Shown in pieces: positions 15,811 through 28,400 of a DNA stretch of 64,000 nucleotides. The stretch covers positions 124,001-188,000 of the forward strand of contig JAPYMA010000088.1 in the NCBI GenBank assembly GCA_035041965.1. The letters are read 5' to 3'. Position 1 is the stretch's first letter, and the number at the start of each line of letters is the position of its first letter. Under the pieces are notes generated by a model. It did no database searches. It saw only the letters and a program-made list of their open reading frames with translations, and was not told where the DNA came from. The DNA is from Anisakis pegreffii. Its lineage: Eukaryota; Nematoda; Chromadorea; Rhabditida; Anisakidae. The position numbers and the translations under genes are program-made.

Positions 15811-18330
15811 TTCTGAATTATAGTTATCCGATTTAGCCTATACTTCGACAACTTAGATTGACAAAAAGATATCAACTGATCGATGATGATGGCGAGTACT
15901 ATTGGGAAGCATTCTCAATGGTCAAATCCGGGAATATGAGCAGAAATATGAGATGGAGAATTCGGTTGAAAACGCCTTCGCTTGCACTCCGATTACTTCT
16001 GGGAATTGATCAGTTCATGACAACAGAACGGTAGCAACCTGCAAAATTAATACTTCCACCCGTCTGTTTTCAGTCCTTTCCATGCAAGCCTAAGCCTAAG
16101 GTACAGATCAAGTTTAGGCCTCAGCCAGGTTCTAATTCAACCAGGTGAAACTAGAATATCAGGCAAGTGAAAGTATGACTTTCACAGGTTCTCCACAATC
16201 TTTCCTTTTATAATAATTCGTACGAAAACGCATGATCTACCAAACAATTAAAATTGCTACTTGATAATTCATTTGACAAAATTGGCCCCTTCATGATATC
16301 GATGAGATGATAACCCTTCCCATTCGAATTTCTATTTGAATATGATGATGTATATCGTCGTTTCATTCGAAAATAAGTATAATGACATATGCGTATAACT
16401 GATCACACAATGTGCTGTTCACAGATGCGAAACTCATCGATTGAACTTCATTATTTGGTCAACAGCAATGCAGTTTCCTGCGGTATCTGTGGAACAGCTG
16501 CAAAATTCCGACAGGCAAATTCGATTTTTTCCGAAAAGATCGTTAAGTCAGCGCATTTTTCAGTTTTCATCATAATTCATTCACCCTCACAGAATTAGTT
16601 CATCGCATTAGGTTTACAGCGAATGGAATGATCACTCAAAATCGAGTTCGCCGGTTCCTCAGAACTTAGATGAATCCTAAGGAATCAAGTTTTGGAATAG
16701 CTTTAAAATTTCCATTTAATATCGGAAGATTTTTCTTTATGATCAGGAAATTTTCCTCTTGAAATTATGCTGTGTCGATAATGAAATTATTGATTTTCTC
16801 ATATTACAAGCATGATCTTGTCTCGTTTACTTCGTTTATTTGGCTTAAGCGTTCTTCTGGTTTCCATGGAACTCGTATGTGCAAGCCAATATGCTTACGA
16901 TTAATCGTCCAATGGAACATTATTGAATAATCGGTTTACGACTGATTGAATTTCGTGTTAATGCTTCAAAGAATGACAATATGGAACGCTTCCTTACGGA
17001 AGCATTCATTCGTGTAAGCAATTGCTTTCTCGAATACTATGAATCACCCGAAAAAGAACAACTACATCAACCAGTGAGCATCACTTCGGTGAATCGACTC
17101 GCTGTCGCTTAAGTTAATCCTTTGTGAGCCTAAACGTAGATCGAAGCCTAGCAATAAGCCTGAACTCAACTCAATGGCACTGATGCTTGGCCAGGTGACT
17201 CAGCTCACCCGGTCGATCTTTACGCGTTTACAGCACCCCTTAAAACAGAGATCATCATAGTAGAGTAGTGCTGCACAGCGAAACAACGGCATTTGATTAT
17301 TTATTCGCATGAGTTCGTATTTCGCTTTTCCTTTTCCAAGGCAATTTCCTCGTTCGATTAAGCGCAGCTGTTGATCGCGTAGATTGATAAACGAATCGAA
17401 GTTTTATTCGTAAACAAGGAAGTGAATCAAAGCAAAACTAAACAATGTCCCCTGCAGCACTTACCGACAAGCGTTTTTTTCTAAACGACTCATCGTTCAC
17501 GCATACAAACACACAGCTTTAAAAAACTCTGCTGCTGCTGCTATCTTCAGAGATCACTATTTCCCGCACACAATTCATGTTCACTGCGATAACATCAGCC
17601 GTTTCGCCGAAACATCGCCCAAGGAATATGTGTGTTCTAAAGTCAGTTTTTAACCAAACTTCTTGATGACAAAGCAGAATAATGACTTTGGTTGTCATTT
17701 TTAAGTTGCAATAGTGTGCAAAAACCGCGCTAAGATGCATTTATTCGGCATGTAATAGGCCGAAAATGAACCTGAAGCATAACGAATACGTTAGTGTTGC
17801 CGTTGTGGGAAGAAGTTGAGGAGTTCAGAAATTTCGCTGGTTAATGTTCACGTTGAACCTGGACTGGCAACTGTCCCTAGCCTCATGTTTACATTTACGC
17901 TCTAGATTCTTATACTCATCCATCAAATATTGTTCGGAAGTGTTCTAAACCAAATCTTAACACCTTATGATGGGCTCATCATTCGTTGTTCCCACTCGGT
18001 AGATGACTGACTCATCAAGATGTTGATCAAAACGACAAGTGAATTAACACCTCGATTTGTTAGTCACTTCAAAATAAAAGCGGAACATAAAGACAGGCGT
18101 GTGCAGCATCTTCAATTATCGCTATACTCGACGCGCAATATTCACAACCCTCAATCATAGGAACACTTTTCTAGGTTATTCAATGAGTAGTCTTCTGTTA
18201 TTTGATGAGTATTGTTTTATTCAGAGTGAGCTTTCTCGTAATTTCCTTCCTACTAATAGAGAAGAGGTCATCTTGGGAGAATGCATAGAAATGACACTTC
18301 ACTTAACGAAAACGGAGTAGTATCTGGACT

Positions 18331-18610
18331 AATATGTTGCGGAAATCCAACAATTTCGAAAGTCCTTTTTCCCCTTCACTCACAATCTTCGTCCCCGACC
18401 TTTTTCGGACCGAGGTCCCCAAGTGCGGAAATTCGTCCCCTAGTTTCCCCTTCGATTTGTTCCTTCCGTCCCATAACACTGGGCGTGGAGCGACGCGCAT
18501 CTTTTGCGCAGCTAACGTTGAATCACGAACACCTAATAATTCAAGCTGGATCACTGTTTCATGCTCAGGATCACGCTCATACTTGGATGAGATGATTCAA
18601 ACGAGTTAGC
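18331..18610. other. GC-raised island open in several frames
   Basis: The stretch is visibly richer in C and G than its surroundings and stays open in two forward frames and one reverse frame of about 80 to 100 codons. None of the translations resembles a protein I know. It may be a transposon relic or an eroded exon. Confidence 0.3.
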
Positions 18611-21600
18611 GAACATCGCGTGATTAAAACTCATCAAGCCATAATCAGCAGTAATCGCTGAATGTCAATCCTATCCCAGTTTTACAAACGCAATTTCCAG
18701 TGATCACCTCGATTGAAATGTTCCAGTTATCCTCTGCGCGCTCTCGTAATTGTCAAATAATTCTTCGGTTCAGTTCAAAACATTGTACTGAAAAAAAATC
18801 GAACGTCGTCGATTAATAATAAAACCTTGAAGCATTCACAACGTTAAAAGACACAATATGAAGTGAATGCAATTACTCACTGAAGATGCTTCAACTTCAA
18901 TATGATTAATATCTCCAGCGTACACACTCTCTGAATAATACTCATGAAATGATTAGAAAATACTTTCAGCAGCACGCAATAAGACGTTCTCAAAATAAAA
19001 ACAATTCAAAACTTTCAGAAGCATCATTCTGCATATAACTTAGAATAAAGTATCTTTGCTGAATACGGTAACATTTAAGTCATGTTATCGAACCTGGGCC
19101 AGCCTATGACTTTGGTTGCATCTGGCTATTTTACATTGACTGTTTTTTAATCTATTGACAAATTCCAACAATGATCATAACAGAACGACGAAATAATTCA
19201 GGTGGGGCGCGGACTCCGATCCAGAAGGACGATGAAACGAGAGAAATTAAACCTCGCGTGGGCAAAGAACAAGCGATCCAAATAATTAACGAATGAGACG
19301 TTATGAACGATGCTAAGTGACAATATTTTGCGAATTCAGAAATTTGAAAAGAAAGTAAGTAATGTAAAGGCTCGTCACAGTTCGGTTGAATCAGTAGGTA
19401 ATGAGTGATAAGTCGTGCTGAATCTTCGCAATGAAATCTGAAATGCTTGCTGCAACAACAATGATGAATCAGTCAATCGAAACGGTACGAAGCTATTTCG
19501 GTAGAGCTCAAAAACGCAGTCTGTTGCTGAAGAAAGATGAAAAGCTGGAAAATTCGGTGAGTCAAAAGATAATTAAAGCAGATACTATTAACGGAGCTAC
19601 AGCTCAACGTTAGTTTGAGCTAAGCTTGTGTAAGTTTAATTCATGAAACTTTGCGTTGACGCGTAAGTTAGTTTCAGTGAACTTGGTCTCAGTTGTGACT
19701 TGGTTTATAAGACAAACGTGAGCCCGAGGTTGCTTTGCAATTGAACAGAGGAGGGGTCTTCGATATTGTCACTCATTCTCAGTGATGGGGAATGCGTGAG
19801 CATGAGCAGTGAGCGTGCCTCGTGAGCAGTCAGTGAACAATGCTGAGCGGAATCTGTGATCAGTAAGTAAGCATGAGCAGATCGTGTCTGCGTCGTGAAC
19901 AATGAATGAAGAGCACCTTTTTTCGAAGACTTCAATTACTGACTGCCTTTGACTCAGCCAGTTATCGAAGGTCTATTAACGGAAGGAATTGAAAAGTGGC
20001 AGCTGATAAAGCGTTGCGGTGGGAATGAATCTATCAACAATGTTATACTACTACAAGGCAAGATTGGATTCCTAACAGGCGGACACAATCCATCGCATTA
20101 AAAGACGAATGCATTCACTGATTTCGTTTAACTGTTTCTTTCACTTTTCCTTGCGGTTTATTTATAGCAATTCATTCATTGCAATCTGTAAAACTTGCAC
20201 TTTTTAATCGGATATGCACACAACTGCCTCTGGACAATTACCTCTAGGAATAACTATCTCTTGAAGAACTCCTCCCAAGCCCCCTCCTCTCCAACAATTT
20301 ACCTCCAACATGTTTATCTTAGTAAGCATAATTTATTTCCATCATTTCTATCATTAGCCAAATATTTGGCGTACGCCTCGGACGTCAATCAATCCGAATG
20401 GATGCAGCTGCAAAGAAGTTAGGCCCAGGCTTTGTGCTTTATGCGTTTTACAGATTGTCACGCCGCTTCTTTCGCACTCTAACAGAATGACACGTGATGA
20501 AATGCTGATCCGAATGAGATAGATAACTAAAAGATCAAAAACATGTTGATCACTAACAAGTGAGAATTATTAGCATCCATTTCGAACAACTGCTAATACT
20601 AATTAAAACAAGACATGACAAATATATCACCGCAAATCCATCGATTATACTAACCACTCGACAATCAACAATGATCATCAATCAATCTTAAAAAAGCATC
20701 ACGTTGCATTGTCAGTATCAACTGTTATGCGTTTAAATAGATTATCTCATAATGCCGTCATTAATAAGAAAATTGCGAAATCATCACAGTGCCATTGATT
20801 TATGCTCACTCATACAAATTCAACTTTTTCAATAAACAATCAACTCAAAGCTAACCACAAAATTAGATGCTGCTATATGATCTTAAATGATATCAGTGAT
20901 TGGTGGTAACTCAACCTAGTAATTTATCAAAGAATTCGAATTTTTATCAAATACACCATAGACAGATTATTTGTATGCATGCATTACATATGTTTATATC
21001 TATCAAATGAAAATTTGCAACAGCTTGATGCTCAGAGACAAACATTGTTGAAAGAGTCGATAAATATTGAACAGCCGCAACTCCAAATGAAGTAGCGAAC
21101 GCATTCGGAATTCTGATTTTCAAACGTAGTGAGATGAAAGAGTGTCACTCCCAAGAATGGAGGCTTTTGCAGTCGTAAATTTAGTCCTTCGTTGACGCCT
21201 GATTATATCTGAACTGATGGCGGCTGGCTGATGCTTCTCTAGGCATCAACTCAAATTTTGACTGAAACATCTTCAATGCTTACCGAAAACTATCGAAGAG
21301 CGCAGTGACGATTTTGCAAGAATCAATTTGACGTGGATGTCGCTTTAAACAGTAAAAAGTTTTGCGAAGACATTGCTTGCATATAATGGCTCGTATCAGT
21401 TCAACAAATGTCAAAAATGAGCAAATGAGCAATTATTGCATGTCATGCAACAAGGTTCAGCAAACATTCATCACCTCCTTCGTGGCTAGAAGCAACCTTT
21501 TCCGAAGCATGAAAAGTGAATTTATCCAGCAGTTTTATGCATACCGTATTCGAGGTTCGCATTCTCAGATCCATTCGTCTTTCCAGCGATCACGGCGTTG

Positions 21601-23473
21601 CTTTACAACTAATAAGTACTGCTTATTAGTGAGTGTATAACTTATTAGTGTAGTGCTCTACAGCTATTGGTTCTTTTTATGAATGCAACATGACTGATGG
21701 CACATTCGCACGATTTGTTTGAAGTGAACACAATCAAATGAGCAATGCCTGAAGTCTAATACGATTCTATAATAGTACGACGATGTAGAGTGGACATTAA
21801 GAAGATATTTCAAATTATTATCTAATTGTAACATTTAGATTAGTCACGAACGTTATGGCAAGGAAAACAAGCGACACAATACCACTTATATTCTACTGAA
21901 CTGTCGATAATACACTCTCTAAAGATTCCTTAACGGAACATGGATTCATTGTGAGATCTTCTGCATGCTATTGGGCTCAAGATTAGTGCCAGTATTACGA
22001 TCATGGTTACTCTTAATCCCAGACTCACCTAATGCGCACTTAATTGCGACCATGTGACCATATTCGCTCAGTTGATTTATAAATGATGCTCATCCAATTC
22101 GAAGCACTGCAACAACACAATATTTTTACCTGAGCCTGTTTCTTTAAAAGGCTTCTATTAACATGGAATTTATTGTGCAGATTCGTTAACCCCATACCCA
22201 TGCAAGCAACATCCGTCGCAGTGTGTTAATCGATACGAAATAGAGTTGAAACTGAATGCGTTGAATCACTTATTTCACTTTGTCACCAGAAAGTCAATGA
22301 CCAGTCTACTGCATAAGATCTTGTAAGAGCGTATAGCGGAACTTCAGTTTAAGGCCACCGTGGTTCTCAGTGAGTATGGGCTTTGATTAAATTCGTACGG
22401 CAAGTTGTGAACCGAGATTCTGCTGGACCAGTAAGGAAACGGGTGTATTAATCGCAGAATCGCGATTTAATCGAATACTTTGAATAAGAATTCATCGATC
22501 GGATTAATCGAATCATTTTGTGATCGATCTCTGAAAAAAAGCTCAGCATATTTGGATTCTCAGCATCTGAATAATTGGATGTTCGCAATAAAAAGCAGCT
22601 ATTGTAACGTTCCATGAATCCGTACTGCAACTGCGTAACGCTGCATGCATCTGGTGCATTCGATTAAACTATATGAGCAATTCAATAACAACTTCACTAA
22701 TGCACTAACGCTTATTCCATTACTTCATCAGTTTGAGACGACGAAAATGCTAGTTCCTTAATATGTCACTCTACCTACAGCAATGCAGAGATGTTATGCT
22801 TGGAATTTACACTCAGTGAAAGGGTAGTTGTCTGCCAAAAGGGTGAACAGCAGTCAGATCATCGATCAAGCGCATAGTCTGATTGCTGCATGCATGATTA
22901 TGGATATCGGATATTGGGCTCGATCAAAATTAGGCACAGCTATAGCTTGCAACTCAAGTACAATCTTAAATACGGTTGTGGACCAGATTGTTGCAAAGAC
23001 GAATGATTGAGCAACGCGCCATTAACAGAGATAAAGTCAGAAGATGTATAACCGAGAAATGCTCTTTTTATGGTTGTAACAATAGGCCTGCGTGAGATTA
23101 ATGGCAACAATCTTCGAAGGGATCATAGTTGAGATTCTTTCAGCAGATAAAAGTTGATAATCCTCGTCTAAAAATCTCAACGAATGTCTTGAGAAATCGT
23201 GAATAAAAATTATTCTCTCTTGATGCCCCGGTAAATTGTGAAAAAAATGTGGCAGTTAATTAATTTGATTAGATACAAAGTAAAGACACAGCAACGTCTG
23301 ACAATTTCTTTGGCGATTGTTTCATTCCTTATCAGTTCTTCAGTCTTTCATTTACTGCTAAAATTGTGATCTCTTTTCAAATTCTTCGTTTTCCTTGTCA
23401 GCTCTTGTCATTCTCGTTGATATTGCGATATGCGATAAGCTCTCGCTTTTCTCACCAAATTCCAACAATTAAT

Positions 23474-23483
23474 CCCCCCCCCC
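23474..23483. repeat. Poly-C tract
   Basis: Ten consecutive C residues are followed closely by CCCC and a run of seven A. It is a mononucleotide tract prone to length error in sequencing and replication. Confidence 0.9.
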
Positions 23484-25394
23484 ACTTCCCCAAAAAAATT
23501 CCGTCAACATTCTGAAGTCGATTCTACTCAGCCACATTCGCTGTGCATCAATCACCCGAAAACAACCGAATAATGAACATCCGTTTAGAAATGACTATGA
23601 ACTTAAACAGCAAACGATACATGAAAGGAATATTATAAGGGAATAGAGGAACATATCACTAAATCATGCAGAATCATATCACTAAATGGAATAAACACCC
23701 GTTTTTCATTAACAATACAGCGAAGTTATGAAATGGGGAGGAATGATTGAGTTGTTGTGAACAGGATATTCGCAGTCAATGAGATGTTTCCAGAGTGACG
23801 ACACCATTCAACGCTTACAAATACACATAGTTGAATGCGCGACGGATTAGAACGACCAATTTCGAAAGATGACAATACCTCTGATCCAAGTGGAATCTGT
23901 GCATAGTGAATTCTTTTGTGAAATGCGAATTGAATTGGATGAAGCTTGCCAAGAAGTCTTACTAAGATTTGCTTAGGCTTAGCTCAGCCTTTACTCGGAC
24001 GGTAGTGCTCTTGGTAGACGTACTTTTATTTGTGCATCAATATTTCAATAGATATGTCAACTATTCGGTTGTCTACTTTCAGTGCAATAATCAAATGAAA
24101 CTGAATACATTCGATACATAAAACAGTTTGAAAGGTCTTTTGGACAACGGAAACGATGAGTAAACTACATTAAAATGACATCGATTCATCCAGAAATTCA
24201 TCAGTAACAAAACAAAGCATGCATCAATTATCCGGTAACTAAAAAAATCTGCTTATCGTTAGTATACTGCAATGAACTGAACAACGAATTACTTCCCTTG
24301 GGAAATACACGCTTTCTGCATTCCTCTAAGTCGTTCGCTTTCTGTCCAATACCGATACTTGAAATTGCTTCATTTTTCCTCAACTCCAAAAACTTCATGA
24401 TTGTTCTTCTATCGCTTCACTTCTCATTGCGAAACTGTCAATCGTAATAATCGAAAAGCTGTTGCCGGTCAATTTGAAAGTCAAACAACTTCAACTCAAT
24501 TGAAAATGAACCATCAATCGGTAGAGCCGGCCCCAACGCTAAACTCATGGCTCGCTTCGAATGGACAATCACTCCAGGTTTTATCCTGAAGTACGCATGG
24601 TGCATTCTGCGATCGATCCGAACAGTCTCGTACAAGCGTGGTTTTAATTGACTCTTTACTGCAGTTCCTAAATGTTTTGAGTCGATTGAACTGCACTGTT
24701 AGCAAATGTGAAGATCTTCACGACGGGGCGTATGGAGCAACAATGTTCAAGCAATGTGACTAAATAATCAATAATTAAAGCAATGTGAGATTTCATCTGC
24801 AAAGAGCCACCACTATCAAAGGGACTGTTTCTGCCTTTAAGGAGCTTTACTTGGTCTTTTACGACAACTAAAGCTTGCCTAGACCTCAACTCAGGCTTTA
24901 AACGCTTTGCACTAATGTAAGTCTCAATAAGCCTTGATTAAAACGTCGAATTGACAGCGAGCAGTGACGTCTTTGTGTTGGCGTCTTTCAGTTAAAATCT
25001 GGCACGACTGACTGAACACAGCACTTTCACGTATCACTTTAACTCGACATTCACCACAAAAAACGAAATGCTTTGAACGTCAACGCATTTAATGATGTGA
25101 AATATGATGTGTGTCTTGTGTTGCGTCAATCAAAACCGAACTTGAAACGTCATCGAACAGCCATATTGGTGTTCCTTTGCATTTTAATCTTTTCACAACT
25201 GAAATATAAGCGAATCTGATGTCGACACTTTCATCGCGAAACGAAATATTATATTACTTACTTATATTGATATCCAATTTCCGTTTTGATTTCACCCTTC
25301 ATTCGGCGCCATGTCATATCAGCATGTCTAACTGAGGGCACTTCATAGAACACCCATATTAGTGTTGAATCTTTAAAAAAATTCATATGATCGC

Positions 25395-25418
25395 ACAGCC
25401 AGAATACCATCTGGCTGT
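25395..25418. repeat. Perfect short hairpin
   Basis: ACAGCCAGA and TCTGGCTGT form a perfect nine-base-pair stem around a six-base loop. A nearby motif of the form CATnGAACAnCCATATTnGTG occurs at about 25,151 and again at about 25,346, so the hairpin may belong to a small non-autonomous repeat. No function can be assigned. Confidence 0.7.
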
Positions 25419-28400
25419 ATGTACTAGGGAATAAGCCATCAAAAATTTTTTAAAAATGCATTTCCCTGTCATTTGCCATTTCTCGAAGATGCGCTGATGC
25501 ATCAACATCAATTGTCTGCATGGTAATCGCTATTTGCTTCTTCACTTCAGCAAGAAAAACCATGGCGGCATCAGACCAATATGTCGAACTCCAATAAATG
25601 TCAATCGACGATGAAGAATGGGAATGTGCATTATTGCGTTTTTACTGCACTCAAAAAGAATATCTTCATAATATAAATGTTGCAGAGTTGCATCTTAAAT
25701 GACTGCTATTCGAATTTATTTGCTCTTCTCAGAGGATTTCGAGTCGTCCAAATTGTCTGCTACTTTCCATCACAGTTCGAATGTTGCTATTCCATAGTGC
25801 TTGTTATTATGGAACATGATGAATGTGATGTCGTTTCACGATTTGACCATCACATTAGTTTCATCTATAGTCTCTTAAGCTTCATTGGCAACCACATTTT
25901 TGGATCTATTCGGTTTTTTGCCGTAGTATTTTTAATACAGCCCTCGATTTGAGGGTATCATCATATTGGGAACATCCCGCTCATCTGTTAAAAAAACTAA
26001 CAGCTGAATTCCATGTAAGACTGCGATTTTTACGAAGTTTTCGGCGAGCAAAAATTTTCACATAGATCTGAACCTTCGAAAATTTCTATTTTGTATAAAA
26101 TTTTTGAATCGTCGCAACCGTTCAAGCGCAATCAGCTAGCGAGAGGGGAGAGCACTTATCATCTTGAATAACGGTAAGAGACGCATTTTCCCAGAATTAA
26201 CGCATTCCTCTCAGCAAGTCTCGGAATTTCCAGAAAATTTGCGAAATTTCTGAAATTCCCCATAAATGCTACACTGCGAGATTTGTTGGAATGACCCATA
26301 CAAGATCAAAGATCCGTTCCGATTGAATAAGATAATAGGAGAAATTTTCAGGGTTATCTTCGACACGTCATATTTCATTATTCGTCGTATCCTCTCGAAA
26401 TTAATCGCTTGAAACAATTGATTCGTTCTGAGACACGCACCCTTACTATGTTCAGCAAAAATAACTGAGTAATGAAAACACTTGCTAGCTAAGAATTGTA
26501 TTCTTCATCACGATTAATAAAACGTTGGTAATTTCGAAGACGAATTAATGAAATAAAAGTGGGTTGACAACGTTGGAACAAAACAAAACGATAGGGTAAT
26601 AACGATCGTACGGCAACAAAATAGCAATTTTAATGATGAATTCCAGAACGAGTAGTTGTCATTCACGGCAGACTGTCATTAATGCACCACTGGGGTGGAT
26701 AAGATTCCAACTTATGAGATACGGTAGTTGATGTGTAAATTGGTTTTCGGGCTTTTTGTCGAACGGGATTGTGCCAAAAGAACCTCAATTGATCCCAACG
26801 CTACATTGATTTGACGACCAATCCTTACATTTACTTATTCGTATGTGTTGAGCTATTTTCAAATAATATAGTCAGTTGTTCAGATTGACGGAAGTTATTT
26901 GATATGATGGCGGAAATAAATGATTGAGTTTGGCACACTACTTAACAATTAGCCGAAGAAAATTACAACATTCTTCGTTACTTCTTGCCCAACAGCTTGA
27001 ACAGTTATGTAATTTGATATTAATTACCTGTTTTGAATCGATTACGCTTTTCAACGATAAACACATCATCGTTAACGTTAAACATATCATCGCACTCATT
27101 GAGTGGTTACATCTACATTCCTACTTTTGAAAACAACAAAGCTTAAGCATGTTCTCGTTAGGGATTACACACCTCAGAATATCAGATACAAACTTCCAGC
27201 AAATAAAATATTGTTGATGGCTGAATTGTTGTGGTAATGACGAAGTGGTTATTCCTGAAGTGTAATATGCTCCCGTTGAGGCTCACTTTACGGAAGAAAG
27301 AAAGTTACGATGATTGTGTTGCTGCAGCAGAATGGATTTGGATAATTCTGAAGTGAACGAATGAAGCGGTTTGTACTAATGCATTTTAAACAAGCTTGAT
27401 AAGTATGAAAGGAATGAATAACCAGAAACGAAATTAACGAGCACGAAAATGTTGACGCAGAAATTGCATGCATATCGATAACTCAATCCATTTCCCACGA
27501 CAACAAGAAGAGATAAGAAATACATCGGATTTGATTAATCGCATTTGGGCTTCGGTATTCATCACTTTTTGTTTATTCACTCGATCACTGTGTTTATTCA
27601 ACGCTAAAAGAAAAAAGTGCAAACGATTAAAGATGTGAGCAAGAATACACGAGTAAGCACAATTACATTACCATGCAAACACCTACTGAAAAGAAAACTC
27701 AGTCTCTCATCATTCAGTACCCGCACTATGATGTTGAGTGCTTTTTGAGGCGATCTCATGAAATTGATGTGACCACCTTGTTAACATTGCTTGCTTTATC
27801 GTTCACTTAACACTTCCTAGAGGGCAGCCGCATCTATCCAATTCGGAATGATCAATTTTTGACTCAACACGTCCCATAGTAGAACTACGGTTCATTTCGA
27901 AAATGATCTCATGACACAATTTGTCAAATCATGAACTGAACATTTGCTGTGATTGGTATGAAAGGAAGCATTGTTTATCTGATTCATTCAAAAAGGTTGA
28001 AAATAACATTAAGGTTGAAAATGAACTGAATGCTTCTTGATTAGTAAGTTTTCTCTCATTGAACATCAGCTTTTTCTTCCCAATAATACGGTCGATTTCG
28101 GAGATTTCGCTTCATCTCCTCTTGAGAAACATTTGTAACGCACATTATGGAATGTCGTGATTACGACATGGTCTTCGATAGAACCATTCGTCCATTCACG
28201 AAAGTACATCAAGCGAAGGCTTCGTTTTCTCATTATATCAGTGCTGCGAACGAATGAAAATTCTTTCAATAGCAGCTAAAATAATCCGAATTTAGCGAGG
28301 ACCAATTGACATCTCGTTGAAGAGAAAAGCGAAAAGCGTTCGAGTGTATTTCTCACTAAAAAAGAACACTCTTTCAAGTCTTTCAAAGTCGACACAATTA

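Larger units (their letters stand above)
13815..18330. other. Gene-poor stretch with small repeats
   Basis: No gene is supported. It holds a GCATAATGCAG tandem cluster (about 14,820-14,875), two CCCGGG-rich palindromic patches (about 14,540-14,655 and 15,725-15,810) and a GCCTAA dimer at 16,088-16,099. The open frame at 13819-14199 is antisense to the receptor's 5' end and is treated as chance. Confidence 0.45.
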
